DNA of 64,000 nucleotides. Source: Streptomyces koelreuteriae. Its GTDB lineage: Bacteria > Actinomycetota > Actinomycetes > Streptomycetales > Streptomycetaceae. How positions within the stretch are numbered: the stretch's first letter is position 1; each line of letters begins with the position of its first letter. The notes under the pieces are model-generated. The model had not been told where the DNA came from and made no database searches. It saw nothing but the letters and a program-made list of their open reading frames with translations. The position numbers and the translations under genes are program-made. Shown one piece after another: positions 47,998-55,822 of the stretch. The DNA is taken from assembly GCF_018604545.1 (NCBI RefSeq), contig NZ_CP075896.1:3844001-3908000 (forward strand). Reading direction: 5' to 3'.

Positions 47998-48580
47998 TTT
48001 CCTTCTCTCGAGTTACGTGGTATCGGGCCGCTCCACTTTAACGCACGCTCACAACGCTGGACAGGGCGGGTATCCGGTAGGCAAGCTCTCCAACCTGGAC
48101 GGCTCGCGAAGCGGCAGTAGACGCTGGTCGCCAGGGCCAGCGGTCAATACGTGCGGCCAGGCCGCTTTGCGGGCACCATCAGGCACGGTCGATGTGGGTG
48201 CCGGCAAACCACAGCCGCCAGACATGTTGGGCGTTCGGCACTCTGGTTGGTTTCGGAGCCAGAGAACGTAGGTCGCCTGGATCTGTGCCCACGAGGTCCC
48301 CGAGCGGAGGCACTACGGAGCCTGCCGCGCAGCTCGTCCCCGTCTACGGCCCGCGCGACGCGGGTTGCTGGGCGAGTACCGGCTCTCGACGCGCTCTCGT
48401 GCCCCCTCGGCGTCCGCTAGCCCTTCGCAGCCCGACACGGGTGCTGGAAGCTACCAGCGCTAACGACGTGCCAGACACGTGCCAGATGGTGCGGGGAACA
48501 CCGGGGAACCAGCCACTCGCCCACCGGACACCAACGCCGCTCCGCCGCAGGTCAGTCATGTTCTCACCAACAGAGAACCC
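47998..48580. other. Non-coding right end of the element
   Basis: 583 bp upstream of the cargo operon with no supported gene; open frames here have shadow-like composition. It must hold the promoter of the methyltransferase operon and, near 48467, the integrase arm-site pair. Composition returns to high GC from about 48050, so the AT-rich insert ends close to the methyltransferase start. Confidence 0.55.
48467..48485. repeat. Paired CGTGCCAG repeats, right end (candidate integrase arm sites)
   Basis: CGTGCCAG at 48467 and 48478 with the same 11-bp period and orientation as the pair at 34287-34305. It lies 96 bp inside the right att core. Two matching pairs near the two ends of one element are unlikely to be chance. 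Confidence 0.6.
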
Positions 48581-48629
48581 CAGCTTCCCAAGCTGAGAGC
48601 GCGAGTTCGATTCTCGTCACCCGCTCCAC
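48581..48629. repeat. att site, right copy
   Basis: 49 bp identical to 34180-34228. The tRNA 5' half is absent here, so this copy is only the attachment remnant. It marks the right boundary of the element. Confidence 0.95.
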
Positions 48630-48633
48630 CACG

Positions 48634-48660
48634 AACCCCCAGGTCAGAGACCCGGGGGTT
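48634..48660 (+). terminator. Hairpin after the right att copy
   Basis: AACCCCC-A-GGTC pairs with GACC-C-GGGGGTT around an AGA loop (12 positions, one mismatch), followed by GTTTATT. It has the same GGTC-AGA-GAC core and position as the hairpin after the left att site, so it is probably the terminator that served the tRNA before this insertion. Confidence 0.75.
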
Positions 48661-49054
48661 GTTTATTGTCTAGTCCAATTTGAGGGTGGCGTGCCCTTCG
48701 CGTGCCCTAAATCGAGGGCGAGTGACGTTCAGAAGGACCTTCTGGCGCCACTTCAGGCACCACGCCGCCGAATGATCTCAAATCGCGAGACGCCCTCTCA
48801 GTGACCTGGGCCACAAGGTGCACAAAGGCCAACCAAGTCGCTTAAGCAAAGCAGCAGTTGTCAGGTGCCTCAGTGCCGCTGCTCACGCAGTCGTCGCGCT
48901 CAGGAGTCCATCACCGACCAGTAGCCCGACCCCGGGCGATGGGGAGCGCCACCACCCCGTCTGCCTCCCACACCAGCCTGACCCGCAACCGGGCGTCTCT
49001 GCCCGATGGCAAAGTGGGTGGATGCTTCCTCCGCCTGGGGCGAGCGACATCACG
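48661..49054. other. Region right of the element with a CGTGCCC repeat pair, possible remnant of a second element
   Basis: 394 bp without a supported gene. CGTGCCC occurs at 48690 and 48701, again with an 11-bp period and 60 bp after the att copy, matching the layout at the int-proximal end of the intact element (58 bp). A small hairpin CAGAAGG-A-CCTTCTG follows at 48730-48744. No integrase is left. Confidence 0.5.
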
Positions 49055-50554
49055 ATGTCTGCGCCCGATGCTTTCGACGTACCTGTATTCGTCAGACGCA
49101 GTTCCCCCCTGAGCCCCGCAGAACGGCCGTCGCGCCCAGAGGTAGAGATGGCCCGGAAGCGCTGGCCGGCTTCGCGCAGCATCCCTCCGGACGGGGACTA
49201 CCTCGTCACCACCACGTGGCGCGCCCTCCTCGACGCCACCACCACCGTCGGCCGCGACATCACTCCGTGGGTCGCGTCCGTCCCCCGGCTGGCCCGCCGC
49301 GAGATCATGGCCCGACGGTATCCCCTGTCGGCCTATCTGGTTCGCGACAGCGTGCAGACCGACCAAGGACTCCGGCCGGGACGGAAGGTGATCCCTAGTG
49401 CCGTCTACTCCCACGGCACAGAAAACTCGACTCGCACTGCGTTCGGCTATCACATCGGCATGACGATGGCCGAGTGGGCCTGCCGCAGTCTCATGGGGCT
49501 CGGCCCGACGACGCATGCGGAAAGTGCAGCACCGCTTGGAGCTGCTCCAGGTTGGGCCAAGACCCGTAGCCTGCCCGACCTGTTCGGCACGCACCCGACG
49601 AATTCGGGAGTCTGGTTGGTCGAGGCGAAGGGAAGTCGTCGGCTGCACATGCCCTCCCGCAAGAAGGGAGCAAAGCAGCTGGATGTGGGTGCCCTGCTCC
49701 CCGTGCCACACCACAAAGTGCTGTGTGGCACGAGCCTTGAGGGGCGCCTCTTCATGATGATCGACGTCGAGAAGGTGGACAACGGCGGCGAGGACTCCGG
49801 GCCGGCCACTACGGCCGCTGCCGACGACCAGGATCAGGACAGCGGCGAGACGCTGCTGGAACTCGCGCGAGCCCGCATGATGACGTACTTCGCCTTGGCA
49901 TCGCTGCCGCCCAACCTGCTGAGGGTCACCCCCGTCGGGAGACCCGAGATCGGACAGGGTCTGCAGCACTCCGACCCCTTGCGCCTGCTGGAGCACGACT
50001 CCGCCACGGATGGCCTGCGCCGACGGGTCCGCCGATCCGCCCCTGAGCGAACGATCCGCAACCATGACGGCCTGGACATGCTGATCGGCAGGATTCCAGG
50101 AACAGACCTCGTCCTCGGCATGTCTCGTCGGCTGTACGGTGCGTGCCGTGAACTCGCCGGGATGGAACGTCGCATCGCTGACCAGGCACGCGAGATGCGC
50201 CCCGAATACACACCGTACGTAAGCGAGATGCCGTCGGCACGAGATCTCGATGTACCGCTGACCGCTATTCCCCCAATGACGGACGACCGAGATCAGCAGG
50301 TGAGCGATCGGCAATACGCACGGCAGGCATTCGAGGCTCGAAGCCTGGTGCAGCACCTCAGGGCTGACCAGAGGAGCGAATACCTCGTAGCCGTTCGTCG
50401 CGGCTTTTCAGCCGGGGGCAACAGGACGTGGGAGCAGCTCATCGACGTCAGCCCCGAGCTTGCGCTCCCCAGCGAGGATGGATACCTGGAGGCCGCAACC
50501 ACAGATACCTACCTCGCAGTCGAGCGAACAGCCCTCGATTTGGACGAGAAATAG
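49055..50554 (+). CDS. Unknown 499-aa protein with a PD-(D/E)xK-like motif
   Basis: Accessory protein with no family I recognise. ATG at 49055 (MSAPDAFDVPVFVRRSS); the upstream in-frame part is low quality. A restriction-nuclease-like pattern is visible: a preceding acidic helix (YHIGMTMAEWACRSL), then LPDLFGTHPTNSGVWLVEAK with Asp175 and E190-x-K192, followed by a basic stretch SRRLHMPSRKKGAKQ. The C-terminal 250 residues are helical and charged. It lies on the right flank of the AICE next to a broken regulator gene, in what looks like remnant mobile DNA. The nuclease role is inference only. Confidence 0.65.
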   Translation: MSAPDAFDVPVFVRRSSPLSPAERPSRPEVEMARKRWPASRSIPPDGDYLVTTTWRALLDATTTVGRDITPWVASVPRLARREIMARRYPLSAYLVRDSVQTDQGLRPGRKVIPSAVYSHGTENSTRTAFGYHIGMTMAEWACRSLMGLGPTTHAESAAPLGAAPGWAKTRSLPDLFGTHPTNSGVWLVEAKGSRRLHMPSRKKGAKQLDVGALLPVPHHKVLCGTSLEGRLFMMIDVEKVDNGGEDSGPATTAAADDQDQDSGETLLELARARMMTYFALASLPPNLLRVTPVGRPEIGQGLQHSDPLRLLEHDSATDGLRRRVRRSAPERTIRNHDGLDMLIGRIPGTDLVLGMSRRLYGACRELAGMERRIADQAREMRPEYTPYVSEMPSARDLDVPLTAIPPMTDDRDQQVSDRQYARQAFEARSLVQHLRADQRSEYLVAVRRGFSAGGNRTWEQLIDVSPELALPSEDGYLEAATTDTYLAVERTALDLDEK

Positions 50555-50589
50555 CAGGTCGCTGGGTCCACAGACTGTCTAGCCCATTG

Positions 50590-50915
50590 TCAGCGGACGA
50601 CGGACAGCCGGGTCCGGTTGTCCGTGCCGCCGTGCCTTTGGACCTCGCCCTCTTGCGCGGTGACAACGAGCCCGAAGATCAGGTCGTTGAGATCGGCGGG
50701 CCGGAGGTGAAGCTCGCGGGCCACGTCCGCAGGCCGCGTTCCCTCGCTGCGTAGGGCAGTGAACACCTTGCCCAGCACCTGGGAGGCCTCGCGGGCAACG
50801 CCGCTCCGAGGCTCCGACTTGCGGTAGCCGAGACGGCCTAGTTCCACGCAGTGGGTTCGGTACTGCCATTCGGTGGTCAAGCCCAGTTCGTGCAGCCGGT
50901 GCGCAAGAGCCAGAT
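50590..50915 (-). pseudogene. 3' fragment of an XRE/ImmA-IrrE-type regulator gene
   Basis: In one frame this reads DLALAHRLHELGLTTEWQYR, then LGRLGYRKSEP and REASQVLGKVFTALRSEGTR with a late HTH-like LHLRPADLNDLIFGLV. This is the C-terminal end of the XRE plus ImmA/IrrE metallopeptidase regulators common on Streptomyces elements. The metallopeptidase HExxH part and N-terminal HTH are missing; the frame runs straight into the 3' end of the TetR gene. So the 5' part was lost in a rearrangement that placed the TetR gene here. Confidence 0.65.
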
Positions 50916-51580
50916 CAGTCCTGTTCTGGCGGCGGGTTGTGGCCGCCTCGGTCCTTGTGGCCGGTGGTGATGGCGTCCCCGAAGGACGCGGCGAGTGCTC
51001 GCGCGATGAGGTCGGGCAGTTCCGTCTGTCCGTCGTCCTCGGCCCAGCGCGTCAAGGCCGTGTGCATCGCGGCCAGGCATGCGCTGGTCGCCGCCTGGGC
51101 GCGGAACGCGGCGTCATGGGTCGTCGCGTCGTCCGGGCCGAGGGCGTCGACGATGGCCTGCTGGAGCGCGTACTGGCTGTCCAGATGCCGGGCCCGCAGT
51201 GCGGGCGTCGAGACCATCAGCCGGAGGCAGTCCAGCAGGAACCGCTCGCTCACTGCCGGCTCGTTCCCCTCGTCACCGGTCAGCACCGTGGCCGCATCGA
51301 CGAGTGCGCTACCGACGCGGCGCACCACGGGCTGGGTCGCGGGCGAGGCGGCGACCTTCTCGGTGATGAGCCGGGCGGGCTGGTCGATGAGGACGAGGTC
51401 CTCCTTGGTGGGGAAGTGCCGGTACACGGTCATCGCCGAGACACCGGCGGCCTCGGCGACTTCGGCCACCGTCACCGTGTCGTAGCCGCGGTCGGTGAAC
51501 AGCCGTACGGCGTGCTCCTGGATCACGCGCCGCGTCCCGGCTCGCTGCCGTTCCCTCAGGGTGGGCTTTCGCTCCGTCAT
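50915..51580 (-). CDS. TetR-family regulator
   Basis: 221-aa repressor. HTH at residues 15-62 (GTRRVIQEHAVRLFTDRGYD, VTVAEVAEAAGVSAMTVYRH, FPTKEDLVL), then a helical ligand domain with LRARHLDSQYALQQAIVDAL. It is divergent from an SDR oxidoreductase gene, and a perfect 19-bp palindrome lies just upstream of both starts. The C-terminus abuts a truncated regulator fragment. Control of the SDR gene is inferred from layout. Confidence 0.93.
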   Translation of the reverse strand: MTERKPTLRERQRAGTRRVIQEHAVRLFTDRGYDTVTVAEVAEAAGVSAMTVYRHFPTKEDLVLIDQPARLITEKVAASPATQPVVRRVGSALVDAATVLTGDEGNEPAVSERFLLDCLRLMVSTPALRARHLDSQYALQQAIVDALGPDDATTHDAAFRAQAATSACLAAMHTALTRWAEDDGQTELPDLIARALAASFGDAITTGHKDRGGHNPPPEQD

Positions 51581-51597
51581 GTGGTAGACACTATCGC

Positions 51598-51616
51598 AAT
51601 GTTAGTAACTAACATT
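51598..51616. promoter_or_regulatory. TetR operator between TetR and SDR genes
   Basis: AATGTTAGT-A-ACTAACATT, a perfect 9-bp palindrome around one base, in the 52-bp divergent gap. Sequence and length are typical for TetR repressors (TTAGTnACTAA-type half sites). Confidence 0.9.
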
Positions 51617-51632
51617 CGGTGGGGTGGACGGT

Positions 51633-52397
51633 GTGAGTGGTCAGGTCGGCAGGACGGCTTTGGTGACGGGTGCGTCGCGTGGCATCGGCCAAGCGATCGC
51701 AGCCCGGCTCGCGGCGGAAGGGGGCATGGTCATCGTGCACTTCGGCACGGACGAGAGCGGGGCGGCGGCCACGGTCGAGGCAGTGGAACGGGCTGGTGGG
51801 GCCGCCCGCGCCGTCCGGGCCGAACTGGGCGTGGACGGCGATGTCGAGACGCTCTTCGCCGGTGTCGAGGACTGCTTGTCCGGTAGACCGCTCGACATCC
51901 TCGTCAACAACGCCGCGGCCGCACCGGCCGGTCCGCTCGGCGCGACGACCCGGGCGGAGTTCGACCGCCTCTTCGCGGTCAACGTGCGAGCGCCGTATTT
52001 CATCGTCGAGCGCGCATTGCCCCTGCTGCGTGACGGCGGCCGGATCATCACGATCTCATCGGTGGCGACCCGGATGGCCAACTCGGCCCAGACGTCCTTC
52101 GCCATGACGAAGGCCGCGGTCGAGACGATGAGCAGGACCCTGGCCAACCAACTCGGGCCCCGGGGGATCACGGTGAACGCTGTCGCTCCCGGAGCCACCA
52201 GGACAGCGGCCAACGGAGCCGTCTTCGACGTGCCGGGCCTCGCCGAACAGATCACGGCTTTGACGGCACTCGACCGGCTGGGCGGGCCCGACGACGTCGC
52301 CGATGTCGTCGCCTTCCTCGCATCCGACGCCGCTCGCTGGATCACCGGCCAGGTCATCGACGCGAGCGGCGGCCTGTTCCTCGGTCCACGCGTCTGA
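51633..52397 (+). CDS. SDR-family oxidoreductase
   Basis: 254-aa short-chain dehydrogenase/reductase. Cofactor loop TALVTGASRGIGQAIA, NNAAAAPAGP region, and active-site Ser/Tyr/Lys region where the usual YxxxK reads SFAMTKAAVETM: Phe replaces the catalytic Tyr, an oddity shared with some divergent members. VNAVAPGATRTA and the C-terminal ITGQVIDASGGLFLGP are standard. GTG at 51633 has GGTGGGG 8 nt upstream. It is regulated by the divergent TetR. Substrate unknown; activity may be altered by the missing Tyr. Confidence 0.9.
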   Translation: MSGQVGRTALVTGASRGIGQAIAARLAAEGGMVIVHFGTDESGAAATVEAVERAGGAARAVRAELGVDGDVETLFAGVEDCLSGRPLDILVNNAAAAPAGPLGATTRAEFDRLFAVNVRAPYFIVERALPLLRDGGRIITISSVATRMANSAQTSFAMTKAAVETMSRTLANQLGPRGITVNAVAPGATRTAANGAVFDVPGLAEQITALTALDRLGGPDDVADVVAFLASDAARWITGQVIDASGGLFLGPRV

Positions 52398-52457
52398 CCG
52401 ACGACGGCGACGCGACGACCGGAGTGATCGCCCCCTTTTTTTCTTACGGTCACGGCT

Positions 52458-52633
52458 ATGGGACCCGACCCTGCCCGCATCCACCACGTGGGCCACATCG
52501 TCGAAACCCGGCTCAGGCGATCAGCCTGTACGAGCGGCTGGGGTTCGTCATGCCACCGCCCAGCTGCCGGCCGGCGATGCCCGAGTGTCGGCCGGTTCGT
52601 GGCGAGTGTGGTGGGCTTGGCGGGGGTGAGTGA
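52458..52633 (+). pseudogene. Broken VOC (glyoxalase-fold) gene
   Basis: The start reads ARIHHVGHIVE, the classic first strand of a VOC protein; after about residue 18 the continuation is in another frame (QAISLYERLGFVMPPPS). A frameshift near 52515 plus loss of the rest of the domain make it non-functional. It follows the SDR gene on the same strand. Confidence 0.7.
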
Positions 52634-52711
52634 TCTGCACCCGCGGGTGCCGTCACCGTCCCTGTATCGGCGCTCAGGGCAGGGTTGGTGTCACGGGCCC
52701 GCGGGCCTGGG

Positions 52712-53356
52712 TCAGGTGGAGACAGGAGTGCGGGACAGGGCGGTGCGCAGGACGAAGGCGCCGAGCAGGCCGCCTGCCGTGAACCGTTGGGCGGTCATGG
52801 CGCGGGGGCGGGCGGCCAGGAACCCCGACACCCGTGCCGCGCCCAGCATGATCAGGGCGTTGACGGAGATCCCCACGATGATCTGCACACCACCGAGCTG
52901 GAGCAGTTGCCCCCAGGCCGGACCTGCCTGCGGGTCCAGGAACTGGGGCAGGAGGGCGGCATACATCAGAGCGATCTTGGGGTTGAGCAGGTTGGTCAGC
53001 AGCCCCATCGAGAACAGGCGGGCGTCGGAGACCGGAGGCAGGTCCTGGGCCGGGGCGAAGGGCGAGCGGCCGCCGGGCTTGAGCATTCCCCAGGCGAGGT
53101 AGGCCAGGTAGGCGGCCCCGGCGAGCTTGACCACCGTGAACGCCACCGGCACGGCGGCGAACAACGCGGACAGGCCCGCAGCCGCGGCCAGCAGATAGCA
53201 CACAAACCCCAGGGCGGTCCCACTGAGGCTGACCAGGCCCGCCCTGCGGCCCTGGGTGATCGCGCGGGAGGCGAGGTGGATCATGTTCGGTCCCGGGGTC
53301 AGGGCCATGCCCAGTTCGACCAGGGCCACTCCTCCGACTGCGGTCAGAGTGATCAC
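52712..53356 (-). CDS. LysE-family amino acid exporter
   Basis: 214-aa membrane protein with six hydrophobic segments. The family start LVELGMALTPGPNMIHLASR is clear (the P-G-P motif of LysE/RhtB), followed by GFVCYLLAAAAGLSALFA, VVKLAGAAYLAYLAWGMLK and NLLNPKIALMYAALLPQF. GTG start at 53356. It would export an amino acid or related metabolite. No regulator gene adjoins it. Confidence 0.92.
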   Translation of the reverse strand: MITLTAVGGVALVELGMALTPGPNMIHLASRAITQGRRAGLVSLSGTALGFVCYLLAAAAGLSALFAAVPVAFTVVKLAGAAYLAYLAWGMLKPGGRSPFAPAQDLPPVSDARLFSMGLLTNLLNPKIALMYAALLPQFLDPQAGPAWGQLLQLGGVQIIVGISVNALIMLGAARVSGFLAARPRAMTAQRFTAGGLLGAFVLRTALSRTPVST

Positions 53357-53781
53357 CGGTCAGCCTCCTGGTCGTTCGTCGGGTACCCGATAGGGATGGG
53401 GGTCGCCCGGCTGCAAAGCACGGCAGCAACGCATCAGCAGCGTCTGCCTCGCCTGCTGCACAATACGGCCATGCTGCTCCCTTGTCGTCGTAGATCGCGA
53501 CGGATGTGGGGGGCTGGAGGCGGTCGGCGGCGGTGAGTACGGCGGTGTGGGTGCCGTGGCCTGAAGTGGCCTGCGGGCGCGGGAGAGATCAAGGGCGCCT
53601 ACACCGATGTTCAGGTCTATCCCACGCACACGACCAAGTAGGGGTCGCCGTCGGCCCGGTGGCTGATGAGCCTGGGCGACGCCGTGTCAGCAGGGCATGG
53701 CCGCGGTGTTGTCACTGGCGGGTGCGATGATCGCCGTGGTCGGCGAGGGCCGCGCTGATGTCTTGACTCCGGGGGGCTGGA
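53357..53781. other. Intergenic region with a possible gene remnant
   Basis: 425 bp with no supported gene. One short plus-strand stretch ending at 53641 reads EIKGAYTDVQVYPTHTTK then stop, which looks like a protein end, but no matching upstream part is found. It may be a remnant or chance. Confidence 0.4.
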
Positions 53782-54405
53782 ATGGGCGTGTGGCGGGAGC
53801 TTTCCGCGCGGGTGGAGGAGCGGTTGGAAGCGGTGTCGGCCGGTGAACGGGGCGTGTTCGCGGCCGGGGTCGCGGAACGGCTGATGAGTCGGCACGAGGC
53901 GCTGCCCGTGGAGGAGCAGGCGCCGTTCACTGTGAGCCTGCGGCCGCTGCTGAATTCCGTGTGGGAGGGCGTTCTTGGTGATTCGACGGTCTTCTCGGCG
54001 GTGAAGCGCGGCGTGGCCGAGTACATGCTCAGCGAGTTCTGCCACAACGACGGTCAGGACGGGCCTGACGATGCGGACGAGCCCGCCGGGGCGGCAGTGT
54101 TGTATGCCGCGCATGCCTATCTGTTCGGGTGCCGGGATTTCGCCGTATGGACCAGCCGGCGGGCCGTGGAGGCTGTCGACCAGTATCTGGAGTACCTGGC
54201 CGGGCAAGAAGAGAACGAGGTTCCTGACCCGGACGAAGCGCTGGGTTTCGAGCTTCAGCGGCAGCTGCAGGATCTTGATCGCATCGCTCGCTACTCGAAG
54301 GATCTTCGTTACTCCAGCACGGGATTGCCTGTCGACACGTCGGTCCGGCTCCGCGTGGAGCTGCGTGCCCCGCTCTCCGGTCGGAATGAGTACGAGATCG
54401 GTTGA
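53782..54405 (+). CDS. Hypothetical protein, DUF416-like
   Basis: 207-aa acidic helical protein. The part FAAGVAERLMSRHEALPVEE and SLRPLLNSVWEGVLGD resembles DUF416 (YjaG-type) proteins, and AAVLYAAHAYLFGCRDFAVW fits the second helical half, but the match is only by eye. ATG at 53782 with GGGGGG upstream. DUF416-like proteins are small helical bundles often found in immunity or unknown contexts. No toxin gene is visible next to it. Confidence 0.65.
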   Translation: MGVWRELSARVEERLEAVSAGERGVFAAGVAERLMSRHEALPVEEQAPFTVSLRPLLNSVWEGVLGDSTVFSAVKRGVAEYMLSEFCHNDGQDGPDDADEPAGAAVLYAAHAYLFGCRDFAVWTSRRAVEAVDQYLEYLAGQEENEVPDPDEALGFELQRQLQDLDRIARYSKDLRYSSTGLPVDTSVRLRVELRAPLSGRNEYEIG

Positions 54406-54426
54406 GGCAGCGTCCGGCAAACGCCC

Positions 54427-54484
54427 CCCCAGGCCCGCCAGGCCCGCCAGGCCCCAGGCCCCAGGCCCCAGGCCCCAGGCCCCC
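54427..54484. repeat. Short tandem repeat AGGCCC(C/G) after the DUF416-like gene
   Basis: Two 9-bp units CCAGGCCCG followed by about five 7-bp units AGGCCCC, just after the stop codon and before the convergent RsbW-like gene. A slippage-prone microsatellite in a convergent gap; no hairpin terminator is evident. Confidence 0.75.
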
Positions 54485-54491
54485 GCAGACC

Positions 54492-54920
54492 CTAGGCGGT
54501 CGTTGTCTCCCCGGCCGGCGGCGGCAGGCGGAAGCAGGCTGTGACCGACTTTCCGTAGGGGCAGGGGCGGGCCTCCCAGTCGTCCGCGAGGGCCTCGACG
54601 AGGAACATGCCCCGGCCGCCGAGGCGGTCGCGGCTGGGTTCGCGGGGGGTGGGCAGGGCGGTGTCGTCGTCGTGCACGGTGGTGTGCAGGCACTGGCCGT
54701 CCCAGGTCATCACGAGCCGGGCGCTGGAGTGGGCGTGCACATGGGCGTTGGTCACCAGCTCCGAGATGGCCAGCAGGACATCGTCCACCGTGCGTGAGGT
54801 GCTGCGGGACCAGGCGAGGGTTTCCAGATGCTCGCGCGCCCAGTCGCGTGCCGCCTTGGGACCGCTGCTCATCGGGATCGAGCGGGCCCAGCCCACCGCC
54901 CGTACTGACGCTTGGTCCAC
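54492..54920 (-). CDS. RsbW-like anti-sigma regulatory ATP-binding protein
   Basis: 142-aa GHKL-fold protein: N box VDDVLLAISELVTNAHVHA, G1-like VHDDDTALPTP, G2 DRLGGRGMFLVEALADDW. GTG at 54920 has a very strong AAGGAGGAG 6 nt upstream and is preferred over an ATG at 54983 that would overlap the sigma factor stop. It follows the SigF-type gene on the same strand, so it is probably the sigma factor's kinase/anti-sigma partner. Confidence 0.9.
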   Translation of the reverse strand: MDQASVRAVGWARSIPMSSGPKAARDWAREHLETLAWSRSTSRTVDDVLLAISELVTNAHVHAHSSARLVMTWDGQCLHTTVHDDDTALPTPREPSRDRLGGRGMFLVEALADDWEARPCPYGKSVTACFRLPPPAGETTTA

Positions 54921-54979
54921 TGCGTCTCCTCCTTGCCAGGATGCCGCTGTGCCGCGCACGCGCGGGGTCTCAACCAGGC

Positions 54980-55822
54980 TCACGCGTCGGTGAGCATGCC
55001 TTCGCGCAGGCGGGCCAGCAGGCGGGAGACCAGACGCGAGACGTGCATCTGCGAGTAGCCGAGGCGTTCGCCGATCTCCTTCTGGGTGAGTTCCTCGACA
55101 AAGCGCCAGTGCAGGATCTGCCGGTCGCGTTCGTCGAGTTCGGCGATCATCGGGGCCAGGGCGTGGAAGTCCTCGACCAGTTCGAGGGCGGTGTCCTCGG
55201 CGCCGATGAAGTCGGCCAGGACCGTTTCACCGTCCTGGCCGGTGTTGATGGCCGCGTCCAGGGAGGAGGAGTTGTAGCCGTTGGAGGCCAGCCGGGCCTC
55301 GCGGACCTCCTCCTCCGGCAGGCACATCAGCTCGGCCAGTTCCTTGGTGGTCGGCGTGCGGCCCAGCCTGCTGCGGAGTTCCTCGGTGGCGCGGGTCAGC
55401 TGGGCACGCGCCTCCTGCAGACGCCGGGGCACGTGCACGGCCCAGGAGGTGTCGCGGAAGAACCGCTTGATCTCGCCGACGATGTACGGCACGGCGAAGG
55501 AGGTGAACTCGACCTCGCGGGTCAGCTCGAACCGGTCGATGGCCTTGATCAGGCCGATCATGCCGACCTGGACGATGTCCTCCATCTCGCCCGGACCGCG
55601 GCTGCGGAACCGGCCGGCCGCGTAGCGGACGAGGGACATGTTCATCTCGATCAGCGTGTTGCGCGCGTACTGGTACTCGGGAGTGCCCTCCTCCAGTACG
55701 GCGAGCTGGTCGAAGAACAGCTTCGACAACTCCCGTGCGTCCTTGGGCGCCACCTTCGAGGGGTCCGCTATCTCCGGCAGGCCGGTGGCGGTCTCAGCGA
55801 CAGCGTGCACGGTTGTCGTCAT
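54980..55822 (-). CDS. SigB/SigF-type RNA polymerase sigma factor
   Basis: 280-aa sigma-70 family group 3 protein. Region 2: LVRYAAGRFRSRGPGEMEDI, VQVGMIGLIKAIDRFELT, FTSFAVPYIVGEIKRFFRDT; region 3 VHVPRRLQEARAQ; region 4 LTQKEIGERLGYSQMHVSRL with VSRLLARLRE. This matches the stress/differentiation sigma factors (SigF, SigB, SigG, SigN) of Streptomyces. It is followed by an RsbW-like gene 60 bp downstream. Which of the many paralogues it is cannot be settled from sequence alone. Confidence 0.95.
   Translation of the reverse strand: MTTTVHAVAETATGLPEIADPSKVAPKDARELSKLFFDQLAVLEEGTPEYQYARNTLIEMNMSLVRYAAGRFRSRGPGEMEDIVQVGMIGLIKAIDRFELTREVEFTSFAVPYIVGEIKRFFRDTSWAVHVPRRLQEARAQLTRATEELRSRLGRTPTTKELAELMCLPEEEVREARLASNGYNSSSLDAAINTGQDGETVLADFIGAEDTALELVEDFHALAPMIAELDERDRQILHWRFVEELTQKEIGERLGYSQMHVSRLVSRLLARLREGMLTDA

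Larger units (their letters stand above)
34180..48629. mobile_element. AICE (pSAM2-type integrative and conjugative element) in tRNA-Gly, about 14.4 kb
   Basis: Bounded by a 49-bp perfect direct repeat derived from tRNA-Gly. From the tRNA side it carries int, xis, a RepSA-like initiator, small Spd/transfer genes, a DUF2637 protein, an FtsK-type TraSA, an SCO3933-type regulator, two GntR regulators, an RsbW-like ATPase, DUF1152, then an AT-richer cargo operon (methyltransferase, DUF262, HEPN). The order is that of pSAM2-like elements. All core genes look intact, so excision, replication and transfer seem possible. No Pra activator or Nudix gene of the classic kind is recognised. Confidence 0.95.

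Noticed and set aside
48596..48634. Second tRNA-Gly gene at the right end of the element
   Set aside because: Only the 3' part is present (49-bp att copy); the acceptor 5' strand and D arm are missing.
44790..50579. Shared 13-mer GGTCCACAGACTG in the AICE inverted repeat and after the 499-aa gene
   Set aside because: A single 13-bp match in a 64-kb GC-rich window is expected by chance; flanking sequence does not match.
53584..53641. Peptide EIKGAYTDVQVYPTHTTK as a gene
   Set aside because: No start, ribosome site or upstream coding sequence fits it; left as a possible remnant only.
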